Origin: Acidimicrobiaceae bacterium
GTDB taxonomy: Bacteria; Actinomycetota; Acidimicrobiia; Acidimicrobiales; UBA8190
Assembly (NCBI GenBank): GCA_003151475.1
Contig: PLXQ01000056.1
Coordinates: 1 to 59,709 of the forward strand
DNA length: 59,709 bases
Reading direction: 5' to 3'
This document shows, piece after piece, positions 1 through 8,971 of this stretch. Below the pieces are notes generated by a model. It saw only the letters and a program-made list of their open reading frames with translations, made no database searches and had not been told where the DNA came from. The position numbers were made by a program, and so were the translations under genes. Numbering within the stretch: the first letter of the stretch is position 1; each line of letters opens with the position of its first letter.

Positions 1-135
1 CCCTCCGAAGAGGCTCTTGACGCCCCGCTCAGCCCGCCGCCTCTCGACGACGGACCGGGGCCTGCTACTGGGCTCTCCGGCGATTACCCAGGAGGGACTT
101 ACACCCACTGGTATGGTCCAGCTTTCAGGACGCAC
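1..135 (-). mobile_element. 5' end of a group II intron (partial, runs off the left edge)
   Basis: Read on the minus strand, the stretch starting at 135 begins GTGCG, the usual 5' boundary of bacterial group II introns. It is followed by a GGGTGTAAGTCCC block and an AGAGCCCAGTAGC block, which I recognise as typical of the conserved start of intron domain I. The ribozyme core, the reverse-transcriptase gene and the 3' end would lie outside the window. The upstream exon would be the sequence to the right of 135. This rests on motif memory and position, not on a folded structure; a different structured RNA or a dead fragment is possible. Confidence 0.5.
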
Positions 136-763
136 CACATCCCGACCCTATTGATCACCACCGCCACCTTCGACCCCCCGAAGGATGATTCTGCTCTCAT
201 CCTCAGGGGGGAGGCCCCGGCAGGCCTGCGTCTGGTTCCTAAGGCGGCGCAAGGCGCCGGCCCGGGTCTCCAGAGGCGTCTCAGAGAGTCACCGTGTCGT
301 GCATTTGAACTCTGCGGTGATGGCGAGCGGTAGACGACGGTCTTCTTGGGTAGCGCCCGAGATGGCGGCGGTGCCGTCGCCGTTGTTCACCAACCAAAGC
401 CCTGACGTGAAAACGACCCCAGGTGCGGGGGGGCCGCGCTCCGGAGTCGTTCTCACCGCTATGGCGGGGGCTCAGGTGTTACCTGTCCCGCTGCCCCGCC
501 CCCCGAAGGGCAAGCGGTTGTCTCTTATCTACCCAGCACGGATATACCGCAAACCCGACCGAGCGCTATCTGGTCCCGTTCTTGTATCCGGTCGGTGGGG
601 TGCTGGTGAAAATGTCGGGGTCCCAGGCACGAGCGGCTGGTGCCCAAGGGGTTGAGTAGAGGTCGCCGGCGGCGCACTGCTGTAACGGCTCTACCCCGGC
701 GCCGTTGCTTCTATGGACGCTGCGTTGCGACGTAGCCGTGATGAAGGGAAGGCTGAGCGGCGA
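136..763. other. Region with no recognisable gene
   Basis: About 630 bases lie between the intron-like end and the secreted-protein gene. Several open frames exist on the plus strand but none has a recognisable domain or convincing start. The one structure seen is an imperfect 12-base inverted repeat (GAAAACGACCCC at 409-420, GGAGTCGTTCTC at 443-454) around a G-rich loop. It could be an RNA hairpin or a decayed element end. The region looks like degraded or intergenic DNA next to a mobile-element insertion. Confidence 0.5.
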
Positions 764-1273
764 ATGAGACTCACCCCGTATCTCCGGAGGGTTCCTCTCG
801 TGTTGGGAGGGGCGATCATCGTGGCGGCATCAACGGGAGTCTCTCTGGCCTGGGCCCAAGGAGGGGCCGGGACCGGCCCGATCCGTCCGCACCAACCCTT
901 TCTCGGCTTCATAAACGGCAGTGCTGGAATCAACAATTCGGTGGCGATCAACATGGCCTGCTTTGGTCCGGTGCGCCCGGGTCAGACAGGCCACCCCATG
1001 GCCGGGCAGTCCGTGGGCGTCGGGCAACCGGAGGCCGTCGCCGCGACGTTCGGGAACACCGGTTCCAGGGGAACCTCGATCGACGCCCAATTTGGCGCGC
1101 CTACAGCCGCCTCGACCGGAACTGTGGTCTTTCATCGCTATGGGACAGTGACGATGTCCACGTCACTCGTGCTGCCATGCTTCGGATCGGGCACTGTCAC
1201 CTTCGTGGCGCTACCCAAGAGTCCAACTGAGCGGTCGTTCGCGGTCCCGGTCAGCTTCGTCGGCCAGCCATAG
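764..1273 (+). CDS. Secreted hypothetical protein, 169 aa
   Basis: I do not recognise the family. The chosen ATG at 764 gives a clean signal peptide: basic MRLTPYLRR, a hydrophobic core at about residues 11-29, and an AWA-Q cleavage site near residue 31. An in-frame ATG at 713 would add 17 charged residues ahead of it. The mature part is rich in Gly, Ser, Thr and Val. It has only two cysteines, C66 and C139, each followed by Phe-Gly, so a single disulfide is plausible. The alternating Val/Thr stretches (VVFHRYGTVTMSTSLVLP) suggest a small beta-sandwich. It is convergent with the downstream zinc-finger gene, 14 bases away, with no operon partner. Function unknown. Confidence 0.6.
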   Translation: MRLTPYLRRVPLVLGGAIIVAASTGVSLAWAQGGAGTGPIRPHQPFLGFINGSAGINNSVAINMACFGPVRPGQTGHPMAGQSVGVGQPEAVAATFGNTGSRGTSIDAQFGAPTAASTGTVVFHRYGTVTMSTSLVLPCFGSGTVTFVALPKSPTERSFAVPVSFVGQP

Positions 1274-1287
1274 GCGCCTGAGACGAC

Positions 1288-2082
1288 CTATCGGCGATGA
1301 AGGCCGCCGCTCTTGCACGCCACACACAGGCGGGCGTAGGGCAGGACCCGGAGCCTGGCCTTCGGTATCGCTTGGCCGCAGTTCTCACACATCCCGTACA
1401 TCTTCTTTTCGATACCGACCAGGGCGAAGTCGATCTCGTCGATGGTGGCGAGAGCCTGGGCCGACAGCGTCAGGTCTCGCTCGCGGTCGACGGCCACGGT
1501 GCCACCTTCGCCTGACTCCTCGTCGAATTGGACGTCACCGGGCTCGCGGTCGAGCGCCAGGGAGTCGGCCTCCGCTTTCAGATCGTCGGCCTGGCGCTGG
1601 TACTCGATCCTCTCCTCGAGCAGCAACGTCCGTTGCTCGTCGAGGAACTTCGTGTCCGAGGCATACGGCCCCCGGGTGGGCTTGGCCGGCTTGGCCGGGG
1701 GCGCCGCCTTGGTCGGAGCACCCAGCTTCCGAGCCGGTGCCTTGGTGGCCTCGTCCGCCACCTTCTTGGCCGGAGCGGCCGCCTTGGCCACCGGAGCCGC
1801 CTTCTTGGCCGGAGCGGCCGCCTTGGCCACCGGAGCCGCCTTCTTGGCCGGGGGGGCCTTCTTGGCCGGGGCCTTGGCCACCGTCTTTTTGACCGGGGGG
1901 GCCTTCTTGACCGGGGCCTTGGCCGCCGTCTTCTTCGCCGCCGTCTTCTTCACCGGGCTCTTCTTCGCCACCGCCGCCTTCCCTGCCGGCTTCTTGGCCG
2001 CCTTGGCCGGGGCGCGCCCCGACGGGGCCTTCTTGGCCGTCGATTTCTTGGATGCCGGGGATGCTTTTTTGGTCGGGGCCAT
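1288..2082 (-). CDS. TraR/DksA-family zinc-finger protein with histone-H1-like lysine-rich N-terminus
   Basis: The 264-residue protein has two parts. Residues 1-138 are almost entirely Lys, Ala and Pro in AKKAP/PVKK-type repeats, like the tails of histone H1 and bacterial Hc1/HU-tail proteins. Residues 139-264 contain an acidic coiled-coil-like helix and a C4 zinc finger (C232, C235, C253, C256; CENCG and CVAC), the TraR/DksA signature. DksA-type proteins enter the RNA polymerase secondary channel. The tail would add nonspecific DNA or RNA binding (inference). The ATG at 2082 has a GGGGA ribosome site and starts exactly at the basic tail. The gene is divergent from ileS. Its repeats are also visible as a DNA tandem repeat. 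Confidence 0.85.
   Translation of the reverse strand: MAPTKKASPASKKSTAKKAPSGRAPAKAAKKPAGKAAVAKKSPVKKTAAKKTAAKAPVKKAPPVKKTVAKAPAKKAPPAKKAAPVAKAAAPAKKAAPVAKAAAPAKKVADEATKAPARKLGAPTKAAPPAKPAKPTRGPYASDTKFLDEQRTLLLEERIEYQRQADDLKAEADSLALDREPGDVQFDEESGEGGTVAVDRERDLTLSAQALATIDEIDFALVGIEKKMYGMCENCGQAIPKARLRVLPYARLCVACKSGGLHRR
1761..1838. repeat. 39-bp tandem repeat inside the lysine-rich tail
   Basis: Two identical 39-base units (1761-1799 and 1800-1838) are followed by a diverging third. Each encodes a 13-residue Ala/Lys/Pro/Val block of the H1-like tail. Exact identity suggests recent slippage expansion, so tail length probably varies between strains. Confidence 0.85.
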
Positions 2083-2167
2083 CAGGTCCCCGACACCGGG
2101 GACCGGTCGGCGCCGTGTGCGGTGCGGATCATGCGGGGGCCTCCCACCTGCTTGACGAGGGTGGGCG

Positions 2168-2195
2168 ACAATAGCGTCGCCCGACCGGCGGACAA
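2168..2195 (-). promoter_or_regulatory. Putative promoter of the TraR/DksA-like gene
   Basis: On the minus strand TTGTCC (2190-2195) and TATTGT (2168-2173) are separated by 16 bases. The predicted RNA would start about 80 bases before the ATG at 2082. The remaining divergent region (2083-2282) also has to hold the ileS promoter, which I cannot place with confidence. No T-box leader is visible before ileS. Confidence 0.4.
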
Positions 2196-2282
2196 CATAC
2201 TCGCCAATGCCCCCATATCCGACCGGGGCCCGGGCCACCGGGATTGTCAGGAGCCGATGCCGCTCCCACGTACTCTGGTCCG

Positions 2283-5200
2283 ATGCCCGACGACCTAGGC
2301 GCCGAGACCCCCTACCCCCAGGTCGACCAGCAGCCCGACTACCCGCTCCTCGAAGACCGGGTGCTGGCCTTCTGGGCCAAAGACGGCACCTTCGCCGCCT
2401 CGGTGGCCGCCCGGCCCGGGGGGGACAACGAGTACGTCTTTTACGACGGGCCGCCTTTCGCCAACGGGCTCCCCCACTACGGCCATCTCCTCACCGGCTT
2501 CGTGAAGGACGCCGTGCCCCGCTACCAGACGATGCGGGGCCGCCGGGTGGAGAGGCGCTTCGGGTGGGACTGCCACGGGCTCCCGGCCGAGATGCTGGCC
2601 GAGAAAGAGCTCGAACTGCGGGGTCGGGCCGATGTCGTCGATTTCGGCATCGACCGGTTCAACGACTTCTGCCGCACCCTCGTCCAACGCACCACCGACG
2701 GCTGGGAGCGCTACATCACCCGCCAGGCCCGCTGGGTCGACTTCGAACACGCCTACAAGACCATGGACTTCGCCTACATGGAGAGCGTCATGTGGGCCTT
2801 CAAGGCGCTGTGGGACAAGGACCTGGCCTACGAGGGCGAGCGCGTCCTGCCCTTCTGTTGGGAGTGCGAGACCCCGCTGTCGAACTTCGAGACCCGCCAG
2901 GACGACTCCTACCGGCCCCGCGTCGACCCCGCCGTCACCGTGGCTTTCGCCCTCGACCCTTCGTCCGGCGCCGGTGACAAGGCGACATTGGCCGACGGCG
3001 CCCTGCGGCTCCTCGTGTGGACGACCACACCGTGGACCCTGCCGTCGAACCTGGCCCTGGCTGTCGGCCCCGACATCACCTACGACATCTACGAGGTCCT
3101 CGGTCATCTGACGGCCATCGCCTCCGAACGCGCCGCCGCCTACCCCGAGCTCTTCGCCGAGGCCGAACCCATCGGATCGGTCACCGGAACCGAGTTGGTG
3201 GGGCGCACCTACCGGCCGCTGTTCGATTTCTTCGCCGACCGCACCGACGCCTTCCGGGTGCTGGCGGGGGACTTCGTGGCCACCGACGAGGGCACCGGCG
3301 TCGTCCACATGGCCCCCGGTTTCGGCGAGGAGGACTACTTCGCCTGCCAGGCGGCGGGCATCGCCATGGTCTGTCCGGTGGACGACCAGGGCCGCTTCAC
3401 CACCGAAGTGCCTCCCTACGCCGGTCTCCAGGTCTTCGAGGCCAACGCCCCCATCACCGAGGCACTGCGCGCCGAAGGGGTGCTGGTGGAGGCCAAGGCC
3501 TACGAGCACAGCTACCCCCATTGTTGGCGGACCGACACCCCGCTCATCTACAAGGCGGTCAGCTCCTGGTTCGTGGCCGTCACGGCCATCAAGGACCGCA
3601 TGGTCGAGCTCAACCAGGAGATCGACTGGGTTCCCGCCCACGTCCGCGACGGGGCCTTCGGCAAGTGGCTCGAGGGGGCGCGCGACTGGTCGATCAGCCG
3701 CAACCGGTTCTGGGGGGCGCCCATCCCCGTGTGGAAGAGCGACGATCCCCGCTATCCCCGCATCGACGTCTACGGCAGCCTCGACGAGCTCGAGCGCGAC
3801 TTCGGCGTCCGTCCCGTCGACCTGCACCGGCCGGCCATCGACGACCTGGTGCGCCCGAACCCCGACGACCCCACGGGACAGTCCCACATGCGCCGGGTGG
3901 GCGACGTCCTCGACTGCTGGTTCGAATCGGGGTCCATGCCCTTCGCCCAGATCCATTACCCCTTCGAGCGCACCGAGTGGTTCGAGTCACACTTCCCGGC
4001 CGACTTCATCGTGGAGTACGTCGGTCAGACGCGGGGCTGGTTCTACACCCTCCACGTGCTCTCCACCGCCCTGTTCGACCGCCGGCCCTTCGACCACTGC
4101 GTGGCCCATGGCATCGTCCAGGGCGACGACGGCCGCAAGATGTCCAAGCGCCTCGGCAACTACCCCGAACCGGACATGGTGTTCGACACCTGGGGAGCCG
4201 ACGCCATGCGCTGGTTCTTACTGTCGTCGCCCGTGCTGCGCGGCCAGGATCTCATCGTCCACGCCAAGGGCTTCGAGGAGGTGCGGCGCCAGGTCTTGAA
4301 CCGCTTTTGGAACACCTGGTACTTCCTCTCGCTCTACGCCAACGTCGACGGCATCAAAGGCCGCTTCCGCACCGATGCCGATGGCGTCCTCGACCGCTAC
4401 ATCTTGGCCAAGACGTCCGCGCTGGTTGACGACGTCACGGTGTCGATGGACACCTACGACCTCTACGGCGCCTGTGGCTCCATCACCTCGTTTCTCGACG
4501 CCCTGACCAACTGGTACATCCGCCGCAGTCGCGACCGCTTCTGGCGGGCCCGTGACGGCTCGGAGGACGCCGAACGGGACAAGGCCGACGCCTACGACAC
4601 CTTGTCGACCGTCCTCACCACGCTGTGCCGCCTGTCGGCGCCCCTGCTTCCGCTTCTGACCGAAGACATCTATCAGGGCCTCACCGGTGAGCGCAGCGTC
4701 CACCTGGCCGACTGGCCCACGACAACGGACCTCCCGGCCGACCCGGCGCTCGTCGAGACCATGGACCTCGTCCGCGACGTCTGTTCCTCGGCCCATGCCA
4801 TCCGCAAGGCCAAGAACCGCCGGGCCCGGCTCCCGCTGCGCACCCTGACGGTGGCCACCGCCGATCCCGACCGGCTCCGGCCCTTCGTGGCCTTGATCGC
4901 CGACGAGGTGAACGTCAAGGAAGTCGTGTTCTCGCAGAACGTCGAGGACGTGGCCGAGCGCGTCCTCACCCTCGTTCCCTCCGCCCTCGGTCCCCGTCTC
5001 GGCCCCGAGGCGCCCAAGGTCTTCGCCGCCATGAAGAAGGGCGACTGGGCCGTCTCCGACACCGGCGTCACCGCCGGGGGGCTGACCCTCGAGCCCGGGG
5101 AGTACGAGCTCGTCTTACGTCCCCGCCATCCCGACGTTGGCCGCACCCTGCCCGGTGATGTGGGTGTGGTCACGCTCGACATCACCGTCGACGCCGATCT

Positions 5201-5432
5201 CGAAGCAGAAGGGGCGGCGCGCGATGCCATCCGTCTCGTCCAGGCGGCGCGGCGCGAAGCCGGCCTCCACGTCTCGGACTGCATTTCCTTGGAACTCGAT
5301 GGTCCGGCGGCCATGGTCGAAGCGGTCGAGAAGCACCGTGACTACGTGACCGAGCAGACCCTGGCCGTGGAGCTCCGTCTGACCGTGGCCGAGACGCAGG
5401 ACATCAGGGTGACCAAAGCCCCCTGTCGCTGA
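2283..5432 (+). CDS. ileS: Isoleucyl-tRNA synthetase, long eukaryote-like type
   Basis: This enzyme charges tRNA-Ile with isoleucine in the cytoplasm. The 1049-residue product shows the class I signatures: HYGH at residues 65-68 (in [15 protein letters not shown]) and KMSKR starting at residue 619. The editing (CP1) domain lies between them and an anticodon-binding helical domain follows. The length of about 1050 and the absence of the C-terminal zinc-binding tail of the E. coli type fit the type-2 enzymes common in actinobacteria, a class that includes mupirocin-insensitive members (family knowledge). The ATG at 2283 is preferred because the protein similarity begins there; an in-frame start at 2244 would add 13 residues. 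It is transcribed alone and convergent with divIVA. Confidence 0.97.
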   Translation: MPDDLGAETPYPQVDQQPDYPLLEDRVLAFWAKDGTFAASVAARPGGDNEYVFYDGPPFANGLPHYGHLLTGFVKDAVPRYQTMRGRRVERRFGWDCHGLPAEMLAEKELELRGRADVVDFGIDRFNDFCRTLVQRTTDGWERYITRQARWVDFEHAYKTMDFAYMESVMWAFKALWDKDLAYEGERVLPFCWECETPLSNFETRQDDSYRPRVDPAVTVAFALDPSSGAGDKATLADGALRLLVWTTTPWTLPSNLALAVGPDITYDIYEVLGHLTAIASERAAAYPELFAEAEPIGSVTGTELVGRTYRPLFDFFADRTDAFRVLAGDFVATDEGTGVVHMAPGFGEEDYFACQAAGIAMVCPVDDQGRFTTEVPPYAGLQVFEANAPITEALRAEGVLVEAKAYEHSYPHCWRTDTPLIYKAVSSWFVAVTAIKDRMVELNQEIDWVPAHVRDGAFGKWLEGARDWSISRNRFWGAPIPVWKSDDPRYPRIDVYGSLDELERDFGVRPVDLHRPAIDDLVRPNPDDPTGQSHMRRVGDVLDCWFESGSMPFAQIHYPFERTEWFESHFPADFIVEYVGQTRGWFYTLHVLSTALFDRRPFDHCVAHGIVQGDDGRKMSKRLGNYPEPDMVFDTWGADAMRWFLLSSPVLRGQDLIVHAKGFEEVRRQVLNRFWNTWYFLSLYANVDGIKGRFRTDADGVLDRYILAKTSALVDDVTVSMDTYDLYGACGSITSFLDALTNWYIRRSRDRFWRARDGSEDAERDKADAYDTLSTVLTTLCRLSAPLLPLLTEDIYQGLTGERSVHLADWPTTTDLPADPALVETMDLVRDVCSSAHAIRKAKNRRARLPLRTLTVATADPDRLRPFVALIADEVNVKEVVFSQNVEDVAERVLTLVPSALGPRLGPEAPKVFAAMKKGDWAVSDTGVTAGGLTLEPGEYELVLRPRHPDVGRTLPGDVGVVTLDITVDADLEAEGAARDAIRLVQAARREAGLHVSDCISLELDGPAAMVEAVEKHRDYVTEQTLAVELRLTVAETQDIRVTKAPCR

Positions 5433-5511
5433 GCGTTCCCTCTGTACCCCGGTGCTGATCGAACCGCGCCGATCGAACCCCGGCGTTGCGAGCCTCAGCG
5501 TCGACCGAGCG

Positions 5512-6438
5512 TCAGCGCGGCACCCCGGCGCGTGCATTCTCGGGATCGGCCAGAGGCATCGTCCCCTGACGGTCACCGGGGGAACTCGAATCGTCGGTGT
5601 CGCCGGGCCGTGAACCAGAGGGCGTGCTTGGGCCGGACGGCCCTGTCTGTCCGACGGGAGCAGTCCGTGGCGCCCCCGGCTGGTCGCCCGACGGGGCGCG
5701 GTTGTCCGTGTCTGACCCCGGGCGCGGCAACTCGTCGCCCGATGACAACGCGGGGTTCGGGGTCGATGATCCCGGCAAGGAGCTCGTCGCAGTGGACGAC
5801 CCCGGGGCTGGCGGCTGGGCCAGAAGAGTGGCGGCTGGCTGCACGTGCTCGTCGACCCAGGCGAGCATCTCGCCCAATGCGCCGCGCAGTCGGTTCCTCT
5901 CGGTGTCGAGATGGCGGGCGATCGTCTCCACGTCGCCGGCCAGCTGCGTCCGGATCGACTCCAGTCGCGAGATGTCCTCGCGCAGGTGCCGCTCGGTCTC
6001 TTCGGTCAGTGTCCGCGCCCGCGACTCGGCCTCGCTCAACATCGTCCGGGCCCGCTCTTCGGCTTCGGTCAGCGTCGTGCGCGCCTGCGCCTCGGCTTCG
6101 GCCTCGGTCTGCTCGACAAACTTCTGAGCCAGCAGCAGTGTCCGCTGCAAGGTGTCGTCGGCCAGGGCCGGTGCCGCCGGTACCGTCGCCGGTGTCTGAT
6201 CGAGCTGCTGCTCCAACTGCACCGTCGTCTGCTCGAGCTGTGCGATCCGCTCGGCCGCCTGCCGCACCCGGTCTCCGGATTGCCGCATCTGCTCCTGCAG
6301 CGCTTCCGCCTCGACGGCCACGCGCTCGAGGTACTCATCGACATCATCGATGTGATAGCCCCGCAACGTCTGGCGAAATTCGACGGTCCGCAGACTGTCG
6401 AGACTCGATTGCTGACTACTCGACTTCGGGCTGTCCAT
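5512..6438 (-). CDS. divIVA: DivIVA/Wag31-like polar growth and cell-division protein
   Basis: DivIVA-family coiled coils mark negatively curved membrane at poles and septa and organise actinobacterial wall growth. The 308-residue protein has the DivIVA N-terminal module (LRTVEFRQTLRGYHIDDVDEYL, about residues 16-37). A coiled coil at about 40-70 and a long one at about 95-200 follow, with Glu/Arg/Ala heptads. Residues 205-308 form a Pro/Ser/Gly/Asp-rich disordered tail. It is the last gene of the division cluster, after yggT, sepF and ftsZ, as in other actinobacteria. It has its own 86-base upstream gap. The tail is longer than in Wag31 and its role is unknown. Confidence 0.9.
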   Translation of the reverse strand: MDSPKSSSQQSSLDSLRTVEFRQTLRGYHIDDVDEYLERVAVEAEALQEQMRQSGDRVRQAAERIAQLEQTTVQLEQQLDQTPATVPAAPALADDTLQRTLLLAQKFVEQTEAEAEAQARTTLTEAEERARTMLSEAESRARTLTEETERHLREDISRLESIRTQLAGDVETIARHLDTERNRLRGALGEMLAWVDEHVQPAATLLAQPPAPGSSTATSSLPGSSTPNPALSSGDELPRPGSDTDNRAPSGDQPGAPRTAPVGQTGPSGPSTPSGSRPGDTDDSSSPGDRQGTMPLADPENARAGVPR

Positions 6439-6524
6439 AGGGGGATCCTACCCAACCCGAACCCCCGGTCCATAGATGCACTTTCGCCCAGACCAGGCGC
6501 CCGATCCGGGGGCGCGGGGGCCCG

Positions 6525-6839
6525 TCAGAGAGCGGGGATGATGATCTGAATCACGACGATCTCGAGCACCAAGATGGCGACGATGATCGACAGATCGAGG
6601 GCCTGGGCCCCAATGCGCACCGGCGGCAGCAGCCGCCTGATGGGCCGCAGGATCGGTTCGGTGACACGGTCGAGGACACGCACGATCGAATAGGCGGCGC
6701 CGCCCGGCTCAGAGGGGAACCAGCTCATCAGGGCCCGGGCCACCAGGGCGATGATGAGGATCCAGACGATGGTGTCGAGGATCCGCTGCACGCTCCCGGA
6801 GGACGAGGCGATCAGCGCGGCGGGCAGGAGAAAGGACAT
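6525..6839 (-). CDS. YggT-family small membrane protein
   Basis: This is a 104-residue membrane protein with two hydrophobic segments (about residues 20-42 and 80-103). They flank the conserved central part SWFPSEPGGAAYSIVRVLDRVTEPILRPIRRLLPP, which marks the YggT family. In actinobacteria and firmicutes yggT sits between sepF and divIVA, as here, and is linked to cell shape and septum function without a defined biochemical role. The ATG at 6839 has AAAGG-type purines upstream. It lies 49 bases after the sepF stop. Confidence 0.9.
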   Translation of the reverse strand: MSFLLPAALIASSSGSVQRILDTIVWILIIALVARALMSWFPSEPGGAAYSIVRVLDRVTEPILRPIRRLLPPVRIGAQALDLSIIVAILVLEIVVIQIIIPAL

Positions 6840-6888
6840 GGAGAAAGTGTCGCACCCGGGGTCCTCAACGAGGACGTCGGCTACGACG

Positions 6889-7416
6889 CTACGACCGGAG
6901 GAGGCCGTTCTCCTGGAGCCGCAGCCGCTCCTCGGCCGAGACCTTCACGTTGGACGGCGTGACCAGGAAGACCTTGTCGGCCACCCGCTCCATCTTTCCG
7001 TTCAGGGCGTAGGCGACGCCGCTGCAGAAATCGATCATCCTCCGCATCAGCTCCCGGTCCGAGACCTGCAGGTTGACGATCACGGGCTGATTCGACATCA
7101 ACCGGTCGGCGATCTGCCGGGCGTCGCCGAACTGCGACGGGGCCACCACATGGACCCGGGCGCCCACGTCCATGGGAACGGGTCGCACCACCGGACGCGG
7201 GGTCACCGAAGTCATCGTCGACGTCGTCTCGTCGCGCGACATGGGCCGGATGGTGCTCGTCGTGACCGCCATCGGACGCTCGTCCACCTCTTCTTCGACG
7301 GCACGTTGGGCGAGGCGCGGGCCGACGGGTACCCGCGGCTCATACTCCTCGTAGTCCTCGTACTCATCGTCGACCAGGCCCAGGTAGACCATGGCCCTCT
7401 TGAAGAAACCTGCCAT
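6889..7416 (-). CDS. sepF: Cell-division protein SepF
   Basis: SepF tethers FtsZ to the membrane and is essential where FtsA is absent, as in this cluster. The 175-residue product has the N-terminal amphipathic membrane-binding helix (MAGFFKRAMVYLGL) and an acidic linker rich in Asp, Glu and Tyr. The C-terminal SepF domain spans about residues 82-175, with VVAPSQFGDARQIADRL and the DFCSGVAYALNG core. The ATG at 7416 has a strong AAGGAGG ribosome site; frames extending further upstream lack similarity. Its expected partner, the FtsZ tail DVPSFLR, is encoded four genes upstream. Confidence 0.95.
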   Translation of the reverse strand: MAGFFKRAMVYLGLVDDEYEDYEEYEPRVPVGPRLAQRAVEEEVDERPMAVTTSTIRPMSRDETTSTMTSVTPRPVVRPVPMDVGARVHVVAPSQFGDARQIADRLMSNQPVIVNLQVSDRELMRRMIDFCSGVAYALNGKMERVADKVFLVTPSNVKVSAEERLRLQENGLLRS

Positions 7417-7502
7417 GAGACGCGCCTCCTTCGCCACAGCGTACTGCGTGGGCTGGAGGACCTGGTGACGAGCCCCGCCCCGGCGCGGCGCGGCGCCGCT
7501 GA

Positions 7503-8231
7503 CTACATCGGGTGGGCGGGCCGTCCCTTGGCGGGACGCGATCCAAACAACGCCTGCCCCATCCGCACCATGGTGGCGCCCTCCTCCAGGGCCACTTCGA
7601 AGTCCCCCGTCATCCCCATCGACAGCTCGGCCAGACCCAGATCGGCGGCCATTTCCGCCGTCGTCCGAAAGGCTTTGCGGGCGACGTCGACCCCACCCGG
7701 CGGCGCCACCACCATCAGGCCGCCCACCTCGAGCTCGAGCGCCTGCAGCTGTCGCACGAGCTCCGAAACCGATCCCGGCGGACACCCGTTGCGGCCGGGC
7801 AGACCGCTCAGCTCGACCTCGACAAGGACGCTCGACCCCGGGGCCCGCCCGGCGATGGCTTCGCCCTCCACCCGTCGCGCCAGCGTCTGCCAGCACCCCA
7901 CCAGCGGAGCGAGATCACGGACCCGACGACGCTGGATGGCACCGAGGAAATGCCACCGGGGACGGCGCTGCGGATCTGTCCCCACCGCCGGATCCTCCGC
8001 CAGTGAGGCGGCTTTGGCTGTCAATTCGGCGGCGTAGTTCTCGCCGATGTCGCCGACGCCGGCCGCCAGTGCCGCCGTCACCGCGCTCTGGTCGAAGCCC
8101 TTGGTCACCGCCACCAGCCGCACCCTGTCGGGATGCGGGCTCGTGGCCCGGATCCGCCGCCTCACGTCATCGACCCGTAAGGCCACCACCTCGGCCGCCG
8201 GAGCCGGGGCGAGGCCGGCCGGGAGGCTCAC
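7503..8231 (-). CDS. Pyridoxal-phosphate homeostasis protein (YggS/PROSC family)
   Basis: This is a 242-residue single-domain PLP-binding protein of the alanine-racemase-like TIM-barrel fold. It buffers free pyridoxal 5'-phosphate and has no known catalytic activity. The PLP lysine lies in VAVTKG. Other family marks are GENYAAEL, WHFLGAIQ, LSMGMTGDFEVAL and MVRMGQALFGSR. The GTG start at 8231 overlaps the pgeF stop. A yggS gene between ftsZ/pgeF and sepF is the standard actinobacterial arrangement. Confidence 0.93.
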   Translation of the reverse strand: MSLPAGLAPAPAAEVVALRVDDVRRRIRATSPHPDRVRLVAVTKGFDQSAVTAALAAGVGDIGENYAAELTAKAASLAEDPAVGTDPQRRPRWHFLGAIQRRRVRDLAPLVGCWQTLARRVEGEAIAGRAPGSSVLVEVELSGLPGRNGCPPGSVSELVRQLQALELEVGGLMVVAPPGGVDVARKAFRTTAEMAADLGLAELSMGMTGDFEVALEEGATMVRMGQALFGSRPAKGRPAHPM

Positions 8232-8923
8232 ATCACCGTCCCCGGCCCGGTGCTCCAGACGAACAACGCCTGCCGGGCTTCGTCGGCGCGGGCCCGGTAG
8301 GAGAAGTCATCGTCCCCGCACGCCGTGCAGCGGTCGACATCGACGACCAGGGGCACCCCGGCCCTGCGTAGCTGGGCCCGGATCCCGCCCGGCAGGTCGA
8401 GCGCGACGGCACCGCTCGCGCTCACCGCCCGCACCTCGTCGCCCACTTCCTGAGCCACCCGGTCGAGATCGGCCATACCGAACTCGTAACAACAGCGATG
8501 GATGGCGGGGCCGAGCCCGGCCACGACGGCGCTCGCCCCGAGCGCCGCCATCGTCTCGACGGCGGTACCGATCACCCCCGCCACCAGGCCCCGCCAACCC
8601 ACATGGACGGCTCCGTGGATGCCCTCGGGCGACCCGAGAGCCACGGGCCCGCAGTCGGCGGTGAGCACCACCACGCACGCACCCGTTCCCACCGCCACCA
8701 CGGCGTCGGCATCGGCGACACCTCCGTCGCCCGACACCACCCAGGCTCTCGTTCCCGGCGGCGCCGGCGCGTCCACCACCACGACATCGGACCCGTGGAC
8801 CTGGCGTATCCGGTGCACCGATAGCCCCTGCGGGACAGCTCCGGGCAGCGACGCCGTGGTGACGGCCCGCTGGTCACCGCCGGCCCGGCTCGACCACAAC
8901 GCCTCGACGGGCGTTCGTCCCAA
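8228..8923 (-). CDS. pgeF: Peptidoglycan editing factor / purine nucleoside phosphorylase-like laccase-domain protein
   Basis: YfiH/PgeF proteins are zinc enzymes with adenosine phosphorylase/deaminase activity. In E. coli they also prevent mis-incorporation of serine into peptidoglycan. The 231-residue product carries the metal-binding and active-site blocks in order: QVHGSD, LTADCGP, HVGWRGLV and the Cys-rich RCCYEF. The start is probably the TTG at 8923, because no ATG or GTG lies in frame upstream of the conserved region. It sits between ftsZ and yggS, as usual for actinobacteria. Confidence 0.9.
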   Translation of the reverse strand: MGRTPVEALWSSRAGGDQRAVTTASLPGAVPQGLSVHRIRQVHGSDVVVVDAPAPPGTRAWVVSGDGGVADADAVVAVGTGACVVVLTADCGPVALGSPEGIHGAVHVGWRGLVAGVIGTAVETMAALGASAVVAGLGPAIHRCCYEFGMADLDRVAQEVGDEVRAVSASGAVALDLPGGIRAQLRRAGVPLVVDVDRCTACGDDDFSYRARADEARQALFVWSTGPGTVM

Positions 8924-8971
8924 CCGGTGTGGAGCGGCGTCAGCCAGCGACGGAGTGAGCGTTGGACGGTC

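Noticed and set aside
185..655. Possible coding region in the left gene-free stretch
   Set aside because: The frame is open for 156 codons, but there is no recognisable domain, biased codon use or ribosome site, and other frames are equally open.
2083..2282. T-box riboswitch before ileS
   Set aside because: Actinobacterial ileS genes often have one, so I looked. The region lacks the conserved AGGGTGGnACCGCG antiterminator block, and most of it serves the divergent gene.
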